Shown here: positions 1 through 6,355 of the stretch, piece by piece
How positions within the stretch are numbered: position 1 is the first letter of the stretch
Layout of the letters: every line of letters starts with the position of its first letter
From: JAWLHA01 sp041690535
Lineage (GTDB): Bacteria; Pseudomonadota; Gammaproteobacteria; Thiohalomonadales; Thiohalomonadaceae
Assembly (NCBI GenBank): GCA_041690535.1
Contig: JAWLHA010000069.1
Span: forward strand, 1 to 21,137
Direction: 5' to 3'
DNA: 21,137 nucleotides
Position numbers and translations under genes: made by a program
Notes under the pieces: model-generated
What the model was told of the DNA's origin: nothing
Seen by the model: only the letters and a program-made list of their open reading frames with translations
The model's database searches: none

Positions 1-105
1 TGGATGCGCTGCGCTTATCCACCCTACCTCGGTTCGCTGCCCCCGCCACCTGCGGCGCAACTTGGCTGCGATTGGCGATCTTTCGGTTTACCTGTTCGGG
101 GTTCT
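1..105 (-). repeat. REP-type repeat, minus orientation, cut by the window edge
   Basis: Positions 1-23 are the minus-strand form of the 25-bp unit that starts GGTGGATAAGCGC and ends GCATCCACC, missing its first two bases at the window edge. The unit is itself an imperfect palindrome with arms GGTGGAT and ATCCACC. At 80-105 lies a degenerate minus-strand copy of the tag (consensus AGAGCACCGAACAG) that accompanies other copies in this window. No coding signal is seen here. Confidence 0.7.
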
Positions 106-107
106 AT

Positions 108-255
108 AGAGCACCGGACAGATAAATCCGACGCGCCCAACATGTAGAGGGTGGATAAGTGCAGCGCATCCACCGTGCGGCGTCGAATTGGTGGATGCGC
201 TGCGCTTATCCACCCGACCTATCAGGCACATCGAATGTTATCTGTTCGGTGCTCT
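108..255. repeat. Composite palindrome: two facing REP units with tags (REPIN-like)
   Basis: The left half (108-174) starts with the tag AGAGCACCGGACAGATAA and ends with a plus-oriented 25-bp unit at 150-174. A 15-nt spacer (175-189, GTGCGGCGTCGAATT) follows. The right half (190-255) is a minus-oriented unit (190-214) and a reverse-oriented tag ending near 255. The whole can fold into a long hairpin, as REP doublets (REPINs) do. No RAYT transposase is seen in the window. The same left half recurs at 21041-21105, but there the spacer is reverse-complemented. Confidence 0.75.
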
Positions 256-346
256 GGCGCTGCTCGGGGTTGCCAACCCTTCGTTGGGCGTAACGCCGTA
301 TCGAACCAGAAACTGCAACCGGAAAAAGTCATCCGCGGAGGTGTCA

Positions 347-1135
347 GTGTCGAAGGGAAAACCAAGAGTCGCGGTGCACAAGTTCACCTCGTGTGACGGC
401 TGTCAGCTGGCCTTTTTGAACCTGGGGCCGCAGTTGTTGGAGCTGGCGCAACTGGTGGACATTGTGCACTTCGCCGAAGCGGGGATGGTCGCTCCCGACG
501 CGGAGGTGGATATCGCTTTCGTGGAGGGGAGCATCTCCACCCCTCACGAGGCCGAACGCATCCGTGCCATTCGGGCCGCGAGTAAGCAGGTGATCACCAT
601 CGGGGCCTGCGCCACTGCCGGGGGGATTCAGGCGCTGCGCAATCTCCACAACGCCTCCGAGTGGATGGCTGATGTCTACGCAAGGCCGGACCACCTGGAG
701 ACGCTCGCCACCTCCACCCCCGTGTCGGAGCACATCAGGGTGGATCTGGAGCTGTGGGGCTGTCCCACCAACGGGCGGCAGGTGATCGGGGCCGTGCGCT
801 CCCTCCTGTTTGGCGCCGCGCCTGTGGACGAGCGGGACAAGATCTGCGTCGAGTGCAAACGCAAGCAGAACGTCTGTGTGCTGGTGGCGAAGGGCGAGCC
901 CTGCATGGGGCCGGTGACCCGCACCGGGTGCGGCGCCCTCTGTCCTGCGGTGGAGCGGGACTGCTTCGCCTGTTACGGCCCGTCGGACAACCCCAACACC
1001 GGCGCCCTGGCCCACCGGTTTCGCGAGCTGGGTCTGTCGGAGCGGGCGGTGGCCGACCGTTTCCTCTTCATCAACAACTGGGCGCAGGCCTACCGGGTCG
1101 AAGGCCTGAAATGGCGGGAGCAGGAGAATGGGTGA
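347..1135 (+). CDS. [NiFe] hydrogenase small subunit, cytosolic group 3b-like (sulfhydrogenase delta type)
   Basis: This is the electron-transfer subunit of a soluble [NiFe] hydrogenase and passes electrons between the Ni-Fe site and a partner. The N-terminus carries the proximal-cluster motif TSCDGCQ (C16, C19), followed by GACATAGG and LWGCPTNGR, which supply the other two cysteine ligands. The C-terminal third has a ferredoxin-like set of cysteines (CVEC, GEPCMGP, GCGALCP, DCFACYGP) for two more 4Fe-4S clusters. This is the pattern of the group 3b delta subunit. There is no Tat signal, so it should be cytoplasmic. I chose GTG 347 because GGAGG (337-341) lies 5 nt upstream. The open frame runs back to 188, but that part is repeat DNA. 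The product is 262 aa and overlaps the large-subunit gene by 8 nt. The family call is firm; the exact group is less so. Confidence 0.88.
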   Translation: MSKGKPRVAVHKFTSCDGCQLAFLNLGPQLLELAQLVDIVHFAEAGMVAPDAEVDIAFVEGSISTPHEAERIRAIRAASKQVITIGACATAGGIQALRNLHNASEWMADVYARPDHLETLATSTPVSEHIRVDLELWGCPTNGRQVIGAVRSLLFGAAPVDERDKICVECKRKQNVCVLVAKGEPCMGPVTRTGCGALCPAVERDCFACYGPSDNPNTGALAHRFRELGLSERAVADRFLFINNWAQAYRVEGLKWREQENG

Positions 1136-2423
1136 TCGCAACGTGAGGATCAACGTGCCGCTGTTGGCGCGGGTGGAGGGGGAGGGGGCGCTGGACGTTC
1201 GGGTCAAGGAGGGGCGTATCGACGAGCTGAAACTGGTCATCTTCGAGCCGCCGCGCCTGTTCGAGAAGTTTTTGGAAGGCCGCCCGTACAGGGAGGTGCC
1301 GGATGCGGTCTCGCGCATTTGTGGGCTCTGCCCGGTGGCTTACCAGATGAGTGCGTCTCACGCCATCGAGGACGCCTTCGGCACCGAACCGGGGCCGTGG
1401 GTGCGGGAGATGCGGCGGCTGTTCTACTGCGGCGAGTGGTTGCAGAGCCACGCGGTGCATATGCACCTGCTGGCCGTACCGGACTTCCTTGGCTTCAACA
1501 GCGTCATCGAAATGGCGGCGCACTACCCCGAAGAGGTGCGGCGGGGGCTGGAGATCCAGGAGATCGGCAACGCCATCATCCGGCTGTTCGGCCAGCGCTC
1601 GGTGCATCCGGTGGGGACGCGGGTCGGCGGCTTCTATCACGCCCCGCAAAAAGCCCAGGTGGAGGCGTTGCTGGAGCGGTTGCACCGGGCACTGCCCCTG
1701 GCCGAGGCGCTGGTGGCGTGGACCGCCACGCTGGAGGTGCCTGATGACCCCCAGGAGTTCGTCGCGGTCTCGCTGCGCCATCCGGATGAGTACCCGATGA
1801 ATGCAGGTCGGCTGGTCTCGAGCGAAGGCCTCGACATCGATATCGCCGACTATCAGGGGCATTTCGAGGAGTTCCAGGTCCCCCACTCCAGCGCGTTGCA
1901 TGCCCTGCTCGAGGGCAAGCCTTATCTGGTGGGGCCGCTGGCGCGGCTCAATCTCAATCTGGATCGGCTGCCTCAGCCCGTGCGCGACACCCTGGCCAGG
2001 ACCGGCGTGCGCTTCCCCAGCAGCAACATGTTCCACAGCGCCCTCGCCCGCGCGGTGGAGGTGCACTACGCCATCGTGGAGGCGATCCGCATCTGCGAGG
2101 CCTACCAGCTGCCCGAAACACCCTATGCGGAGGTCAGACCGCGGGCCGGCATCGGCTACGGCTGCACGGAGGCCCCCCGCGGGATCCTGTGGCACGCGTT
2201 CGCCATGGATGACGACGGTCGGGTGGTGAAGGCCACCATCATTCCGCCCACAAGCCAGAACCAGGCCCGCATGGAGCAGGATTTGCGCTGGTCGCTGGAG
2301 CGGCTAGGCTTGGAAAAACCGGATGAGGAGTTGCGCCTGAGAGGCGAGATGGTGATTCGCAACTACGACCCCTGCATCTCCTGCTCCTGCCACTTTTTGA
2401 AGCTCAACGTGGAGCGGCTGTGA
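1128..2423 (+). CDS. [NiFe] hydrogenase large (catalytic) subunit, group 3-like
   Basis: This subunit holds the Ni-Fe(CN)2CO site that splits or makes H2. The L1 motif RICGLCPVAYQ gives ligands C65 and C68. The L2 motif DPCISCSCH near the C-terminus gives C416 and C419, ending at H422. Nine residues follow H422 (FLKLNVERL); such a tail is normally removed by a specific protease after Ni insertion, and that protease is the next gene. At 431 aa it fits group 3 soluble enzymes rather than the larger membrane-bound group 1. ATG 1128 overlaps the small-subunit gene by 8 nt and has AGGAG just upstream. The NAD(P)-reducing beta and gamma subunits that normally precede these genes are not in the window. 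Confidence 0.9.
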   Translation: MGDRNVRINVPLLARVEGEGALDVRVKEGRIDELKLVIFEPPRLFEKFLEGRPYREVPDAVSRICGLCPVAYQMSASHAIEDAFGTEPGPWVREMRRLFYCGEWLQSHAVHMHLLAVPDFLGFNSVIEMAAHYPEEVRRGLEIQEIGNAIIRLFGQRSVHPVGTRVGGFYHAPQKAQVEALLERLHRALPLAEALVAWTATLEVPDDPQEFVAVSLRHPDEYPMNAGRLVSSEGLDIDIADYQGHFEEFQVPHSSALHALLEGKPYLVGPLARLNLNLDRLPQPVRDTLARTGVRFPSSNMFHSALARAVEVHYAIVEAIRICEAYQLPETPYAEVRPRAGIGYGCTEAPRGILWHAFAMDDDGRVVKATIIPPTSQNQARMEQDLRWSLERLGLEKPDEELRLRGEMVIRNYDPCISCSCHFLKLNVERL

Positions 2424-2893
2424 GCCGGGTGCGGATCTTCGGCATCGGTTCCCCCTACGGCGCGGACTGCGTCGGCTGGCAGGCCGCCGAACTCCTCCAT
2501 ATCAACCAGTTCGTCCGCCGCTATCCCGAGGGACAGGTCGCCATCGAGTCGTTCGACCGGCCGGGGATCTCACTCATCACCGCCATGCGGGGTGCTGAAA
2601 TGGTGATCCTCGTCGATGCCATGGTGGCGGAGAGCGAGCCCGGGACGCTGCGCCGCGTCGAGTCCGCCGATCTCATCCGGCGGGCCGACAGCCTCTCCAC
2701 CCACAGCGTGGGTGTCGCCGAGGCCCTCGCCCTGGGTGAGGCCCTGGGCGACCTGCCGCTCCGTGTCGTACTCTTCGGCGTGGAGATGGAAGGGCTCGAG
2801 CCCGAAGACGACAGCTGGTACCCGCTGCTCGAAGGGGCCCTGCACCGCGAACTGGACGCCTGGTTCGGCGACGGCGTAGTGATCACCCACTGA
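2420..2893 (+). CDS. [NiFe] hydrogenase maturation endopeptidase (HycI/HybD family)
   Basis: It removes the C-terminal peptide of the large subunit once nickel is in place. The 157-aa length and the layout match the family: an N-terminal IFGIGSPYGAD motif with D16, then ILVDAM with D66, and STHS with H95. By position these correspond to the three metal-sensing residues known in HybD and HycI (Glu or Asp, Asp, His). The family's GxGN motif is GIGS here. The GTG start at 2420 overlaps the large-subunit stop (GTGA), which implies translational coupling and a dedicated role for this hydrogenase. Confidence 0.85.
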   Translation: MSRVRIFGIGSPYGADCVGWQAAELLHINQFVRRYPEGQVAIESFDRPGISLITAMRGAEMVILVDAMVAESEPGTLRRVESADLIRRADSLSTHSVGVAEALALGEALGDLPLRVVLFGVEMEGLEPEDDSWYPLLEGALHRELDAWFGDGVVITH

Positions 2894-2970
2894 GTCCGGA
2901 GTTCGACGGCAAACCCTATCTCCCAAGCAATTGCAGCCGGACAGGCCGCGCCCCCCAGATGAGCGGATCA

Positions 2971-3049
2971 GCGCACCGAACAGACAACGCCCATGCGCCC
3001 CCTACTGCAGTGGGCGAAGCTACGGGTGGATAAGCGCAGCGCATCCACC
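2971..3049 (+). repeat. Single REP unit with 5' tag
   Basis: The tag GCGCACCGAACAGACAA starts at 2971 and a plus-oriented 25-bp unit lies at 3025-3049. No facing partner follows, so this is a singlet rather than a doublet. It sits in the 180-bp gap between the protease gene and the convergent dehydrogenase gene, where its hairpin could also act on the 3' ends of both transcripts. Confidence 0.65.
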
Positions 3050-3073
3050 CTACACGTCTACGCAGTGGCCGGC

Positions 3074-3925
3074 TCAGCGGTTTTCGTTGCGGGAGACCTT
3101 TCGTAGCACCCAGTCCATTGCCCGGTGTGGCAGCAGGCGGCGCAGCCAGGCGAACAGGTGGGTGGGGAAGGTGACGTAATAGCGGACCCGGGGGCGGGGC
3201 GACTCGAGCGCGTGGACCACCGCATTCAGCACCGCCTCGGGCGGCAAGGTGAAGGGTTGGGCCGGCCCCGCCTTGGTGAGGCGGCGCTCCATGCTGGCGT
3301 ACGTCTCGCGAAAGGGGCTGTTCCCGGCGTCGATGTTCTGCTTGAACATGGCGTGGGCGTTGGCCCGGAAGCGGCTGGTGATGGGGCCGGGCTCGATGAG
3401 GCTGACATGAATGCCCGTGCCGGCGAGCTCCAGTCGCAGGGTATCGGTCAGCCCTTCCAGGGCGAACTTGCTCGCGTTGTAAGCCCCGCGGAAGGGGAGG
3501 GCCGCCAGCCCGAGGACGGAACTGTTCTGGATGATGCGCCCGAACCCTTGCCGGCGCATCACCGCCAGGACCCGGCAGGTGAGCTCGTGGGTGCCGAACA
3601 GATTGGTCTCGAACTGCTCGCGCAGCACCTCTCGACGCAAGTCCTCCACCGCCCCTGGTTGGCCGTACGCACCGTTGTTGAACAGGGCGAAGAGCCGCCC
3701 GCCGGTCCGACGCAGGATCTCCTCCACCGCCCGCTCGATGGACGCGGAATCGCGCAGGTCCAGCTCCAGGCACTCCAGTCCCGCCTCCTCCAGCGCCCTC
3801 ACGTCCTCCGCTTTGCGCGCCGTGGCGAATACCCGGTAGCCCCGCTGCGCCAACCCCTCCGCCACACAGAGCCCGATACCGCTGGAGCAGCCGGTGATCA
3901 GCACGGTGTTGTCGGTCGGGGTCAC
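3074..3925 (-). CDS. Short-chain dehydrogenase/reductase, YbbO-like
   Basis: This is an NAD(P)-dependent oxidoreductase of the classical SDR family. The cofactor motif VLITGCSSGIG lies at the N-terminus. NNGAYG stands at the NNAG position, NSS supplies the catalytic Ser, and YNASK supplies Tyr and Lys. SLIEPGPI and a basic C-terminal tail (RRLLPHRAMDWVLRK) resemble E. coli YbbO, whose close relatives act on retinal-like or aliphatic aldehydes; the substrate here is unknown. GTG 3925 is preferred because GAGGA lies just upstream and the Rossmann motif begins at once. The frame is open back to 4108, but that extension is encoded by MITE sequence. The product is 283 aa. It faces away from the biosynthetic cluster, so a link to it is not supported. 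Confidence 0.85.
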   Translation of the reverse strand: MTPTDNTVLITGCSSGIGLCVAEGLAQRGYRVFATARKAEDVRALEEAGLECLELDLRDSASIERAVEEILRRTGGRLFALFNNGAYGQPGAVEDLRREVLREQFETNLFGTHELTCRVLAVMRRQGFGRIIQNSSVLGLAALPFRGAYNASKFALEGLTDTLRLELAGTGIHVSLIEPGPITSRFRANAHAMFKQNIDAGNSPFRETYASMERRLTKAGPAQPFTLPPEAVLNAVVHALESPRPRVRYYVTFPTHLFAWLRRLLPHRAMDWVLRKVSRNENR

Positions 3926-4006
3926 GGGGAGTCCTCGCAGTGCGTTCGATAAGGCCGACAGCTTACCACGGGTGGGGCGGGGAATCCCGACCGGCCGGGG
4001 CCGACG

Positions 4007-4274
4007 CAGGGTGAACGCATACTTACCCAAGAGCGATGTAAGTCCTTGAAAGCAGGTCGTCGGCCGCATGGATTTGTGCAAGGACGCACTTATGCCGCGG
4101 GAGGGCAAGGATGCCCGGAGCGGCTGCGGCCGTCGAGCGTACAGGGATGGAAGATGATTGCTCCTGCATAATCTTCACTCCCAACATCCATGTCGGTCGT
4201 ATTCACAGCGTACCTGCTTTCAAGGACTTACATCGCTCATAGCACGGCCGCGACGTGAGTATGCGTTTACCCTG
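4007..4274. mobile_element. MITE-like element, copy 1 (268 bp, 10-bp target duplication)
   Basis: Terminal inverted repeats are CAGGGTGAACGCATA (4007-4021) and its near-exact complement at 4260-4274. Outside them the 10-mer GGGGCCGACG occurs at 3997-4006 and again at 4275-4284, an exact target-site duplication. A second, perfect 27-bp inverted repeat (4031-4057 and 4212-4238; it begins GAGCGATGTAAGTCC) encloses a core of about 154 bp. No transposase is encoded, so it would be moved by an enzyme supplied from elsewhere. It lies 82 bp upstream of the dehydrogenase start. Confidence 0.85.
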
Positions 4275-5035
4275 GGGGCCGACGCCGGGCAACACCTCTT
4301 GCAAGGTGGGGGGCGGAGGTCTGTAGCCCGCTTTAAATACATCCCTGTACGCTCGCTGGCCGCGTTCCTGCAACCCGCGGTTTCGAGGCGGGTCAAAGAC
4401 CGCTCTCGAGACCGCCGGGCTTGTGTTCGAAGCGAAGCTGCGATTGCCCCACTGGGGGCGACGCACCGGACGCCGTGAGGATGTCTCGTCCTTGCCCGTG
4501 AAGACGGCCCGCAGCGGCACACTCGAGCCGGCGTATTTGGAAACCCAATCGCTCTCTTTTCCGTCTCTTACCGGCGCGGAAACGCCTCTCCGCGCATTGA
4601 CTGCCGAAAATCCTCACACCGCATCGCCTCTACTTTTCTCGGAAGGGTTCCAGTACTGCCGTGAGCGGCGCGGAGGGATCGCAGGCGGGGAATTCTACGC
4701 CCAAGTCGCGGGTTTCAATCCATACGTTCCGGCCGAACCGAAATCTATCTTTCTCACATCCCGGGTGCGCTTCACAAAGCAGGCCGGCGGACAGTCACAA
4801 GCGTTCGTGAGAACCAGCAGGCTTGGCCCCGCCCTGGCAGAGGCGAAGACCTGTGCGCCATTGGAAGTATCTCAAACCAGCAGTTTTACCGAGTGATCTT
4901 TGCCGAGTGTTCTAAGGGTCGCATGGCGTTCTCGTGCAGTTGTCCGGCGACAGCGCACCAGTGCCGCCAGTGGTCATGAGCCGAAGCCGGACCCGGCCTG
5001 GGTCAGGCCCGGCGGTCCTCTAAAGGAGAGATGGA
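4275..5035. other. Long non-coding leader region upstream of the transaminase-synthetase operon
   Basis: This 760-bp stretch holds no convincing gene. The open frame at 4423-4896 has no ribosome-binding site, no recognisable motif and atypical composition. A weak sigma70-like pair (TTGGAA 4861-4866, 17-nt spacer, TTTTAC 4884-4889) is the best promoter candidate I can see, and it is poor. A hairpin lies at 4995-5009. The length suggests room for regulatory sites, but I identify none with confidence. Confidence 0.4.
4995..5009 (+). promoter_or_regulatory. Hairpin just upstream of the transaminase ribosome-binding site
   Basis: GGCCTG, a GGT loop and CAGGCC form a perfect 6-bp stem, extendable with a bulge by flanking C and G residues. 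It lies 13 nt before the strong ribosome-binding site AAGGAGAG (5023-5030), and the ATG is at 5036. It could tune translation or be incidental in GC-rich DNA. Confidence 0.3.
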
Positions 5036-6355
5036 ATGTCGGAATCGAAAGAGACCACCGTTTTTCACCAGCTGGAGTCGGAAGTCCGCGGCTATTGTCG
5101 TCGATTCGACGCGCTCTTCACGGCGGCGAGCGGCAGCATTCTGCATGACGCCGACGGTCATGAGTACATCGATTTTCTGGCCGCGTGCGGCTCCTTGAAT
5201 TACGGCCACAACGACCCCGATATGGCCGCCGCGCTCATCGAGCACATCAGTCGACAGGGGCTCGCGGCTGGTCTGGATCTCTTCACCAACACCAAGCGGG
5301 ATTTTCTCGAGGCGTTCCAAAATCTGATCTTGCGGCCGCGCGGCATGGACTACCGCGTGCAGTTTACGGGCCCGACGGGCACCAACGCCGTCGAGGCCGC
5401 CCTGAAACTGGCGCGCAAGGTCACCGGGCGCACCAACGTCATCGCCTTCACCAACGGCTTCCATGGTGTCTCTCTGGGTTCGCTTGCGGCCACCGGCAAC
5501 AAGTACAACCGCATGGGCGCCCTGCTGCCCGGCGTCTCGCGGGTACCGTTCGATGGATACTACGGGCCCGAGGTCGACACGGCCGCCTATCTGGAACGGC
5601 TCCTGACCGATCCCTCCAGCGGCGTCGACGCGCCGGCCGCCATTATTTTCGAGGCCGTGCAGGGGGAGGGGGGGCTGAATGCGGCCTCCGGCCCCTGGGT
5701 GCGGGACATTGCGGCGGTGGCGAAGCGCCACGGTGCGCTTCTCATCGTCGACGAGGTGCAGGCGGGATGCGGCCGCACCGGCACCTTCTTCAGTTTTGAA
5801 CACATGGACGTCACTCCCGATTTGGTGGTCATGGCCAAATCCATCTCCGGTTTCGGTCTGCCCATGGCGCTCGTCCTGATCCGGCCCGACCACGATCGCT
5901 GGGGTCCTGCCGAGCACAACGGAACCTTTCGGGGGAACACCCACGCCTTCGTGACGGCAACCGTGGCGCTGGAGAAGTTCTGGTCCGACAACGCCTTCAG
6001 CAATTCGGTCCTGGAAAAATCGAAAGTGGTCACTGCGCATCTCAAGCGGATTGCCGAATTGATCCCCGGGGCTTATCTCAAGGGCCGCGGCATGATGCAG
6101 GGGATCCATGTGGGGTCGGGGGAGCTGGCGGACAGGATTGGCCGCCTCTGTTTCAAGCAGGGTCTGGTGGTGGAGACCTCCGGCCCCTACGACGAGGTGA
6201 TCAAGGTCCTCGCGCCGCTGACGACCCCCGTCACCCTGTTGGATCAAGGGCTCGAAATCGTGGCGAAAGCCGCGAGCGAGGCGCTGGGCGCCACACAACG
6301 AACCGACCGGTTGGCGCAAGCGACCGCAACACAGGTGGGCCGGCATGCAAAGTAA
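5036..6355 (+). CDS. ectB: Diaminobutyrate-2-oxoglutarate transaminase (EctB-type, class III)
   Basis: It is a PLP enzyme that would convert L-aspartate 4-semialdehyde and glutamate to L-2,4-diaminobutyrate (DAB) and 2-oxoglutarate. The match to EctB runs along the whole 439 aa: LESEVRGYCR at the N-terminus, LNYGHNDPDM, FTGPTGTNAVEAALKLARKV, EAVQGEGGLN, VDEVQAGCGRTGTFFSFE, the PLP lysine K268 in MAKSISGFGLPMALV, and HNGTFRGNTHAF. In ectoine producers ectA and ectC lie alongside; here neither is present. Instead the gene ends inside the start of a Pls-like synthetase gene (11-nt overlap), so it probably supplies DAB as that enzyme's monomer. AAGGAGAG at 5023-5030 fixes the ATG at 5036. The symbol is by homology; the pathway role is inferred. 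Confidence 0.9.
   Translation: MSESKETTVFHQLESEVRGYCRRFDALFTAASGSILHDADGHEYIDFLAACGSLNYGHNDPDMAAALIEHISRQGLAAGLDLFTNTKRDFLEAFQNLILRPRGMDYRVQFTGPTGTNAVEAALKLARKVTGRTNVIAFTNGFHGVSLGSLAATGNKYNRMGALLPGVSRVPFDGYYGPEVDTAAYLERLLTDPSSGVDAPAAIIFEAVQGEGGLNAASGPWVRDIAAVAKRHGALLIVDEVQAGCGRTGTFFSFEHMDVTPDLVVMAKSISGFGLPMALVLIRPDHDRWGPAEHNGTFRGNTHAFVTATVALEKFWSDNAFSNSVLEKSKVVTAHLKRIAELIPGAYLKGRGMMQGIHVGSGELADRIGRLCFKQGLVVETSGPYDEVIKVLAPLTTPVTLLDQGLEIVAKAASEALGATQRTDRLAQATATQVGRHAK

Noticed and set aside
1..215. CRISPR array
   Set aside because: The repeats alternate in orientation, have unequal spacing and are palindromic REP units; there are no regular spacers or cas genes.
188..346. N-terminal extension of the hydrogenase small subunit from ATG 188
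   Set aside because: The extension is translated REP repeat and tag sequence with no ribosome-binding site at 188. GTG 347 has GGAGG 5 nt upstream and gives a family-like N-terminus.
344..1318. Long minus-strand frames over the hydrogenase genes, and similar ones over 5003-6382, 6501-8120 and 8913-10082
   Set aside because: They lie opposite genes with clear family motifs and show Arg/His/Pro/Gly-rich shadow composition without motifs of their own.
3926..4108. Longer start of the short-chain dehydrogenase at 4108
   Set aside because: The extra 61 residues come partly from the MITE at 4007-4274. The Rossmann motif starts a few residues after GTG 3925, which has a ribosome-binding site.
4423..4896. 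157-aa open frame in the leader region
   Set aside because: No ribosome-binding site, no recognisable motif and irregular composition; open frames of this size are common by chance in GC-rich DNA.
5036..6355. Ectoine biosynthesis locus
   Set aside because: The transaminase is EctB-like, but no ectA, ectC or ectD lies on either side. The overlapping partner gene is a Pls-like synthetase.
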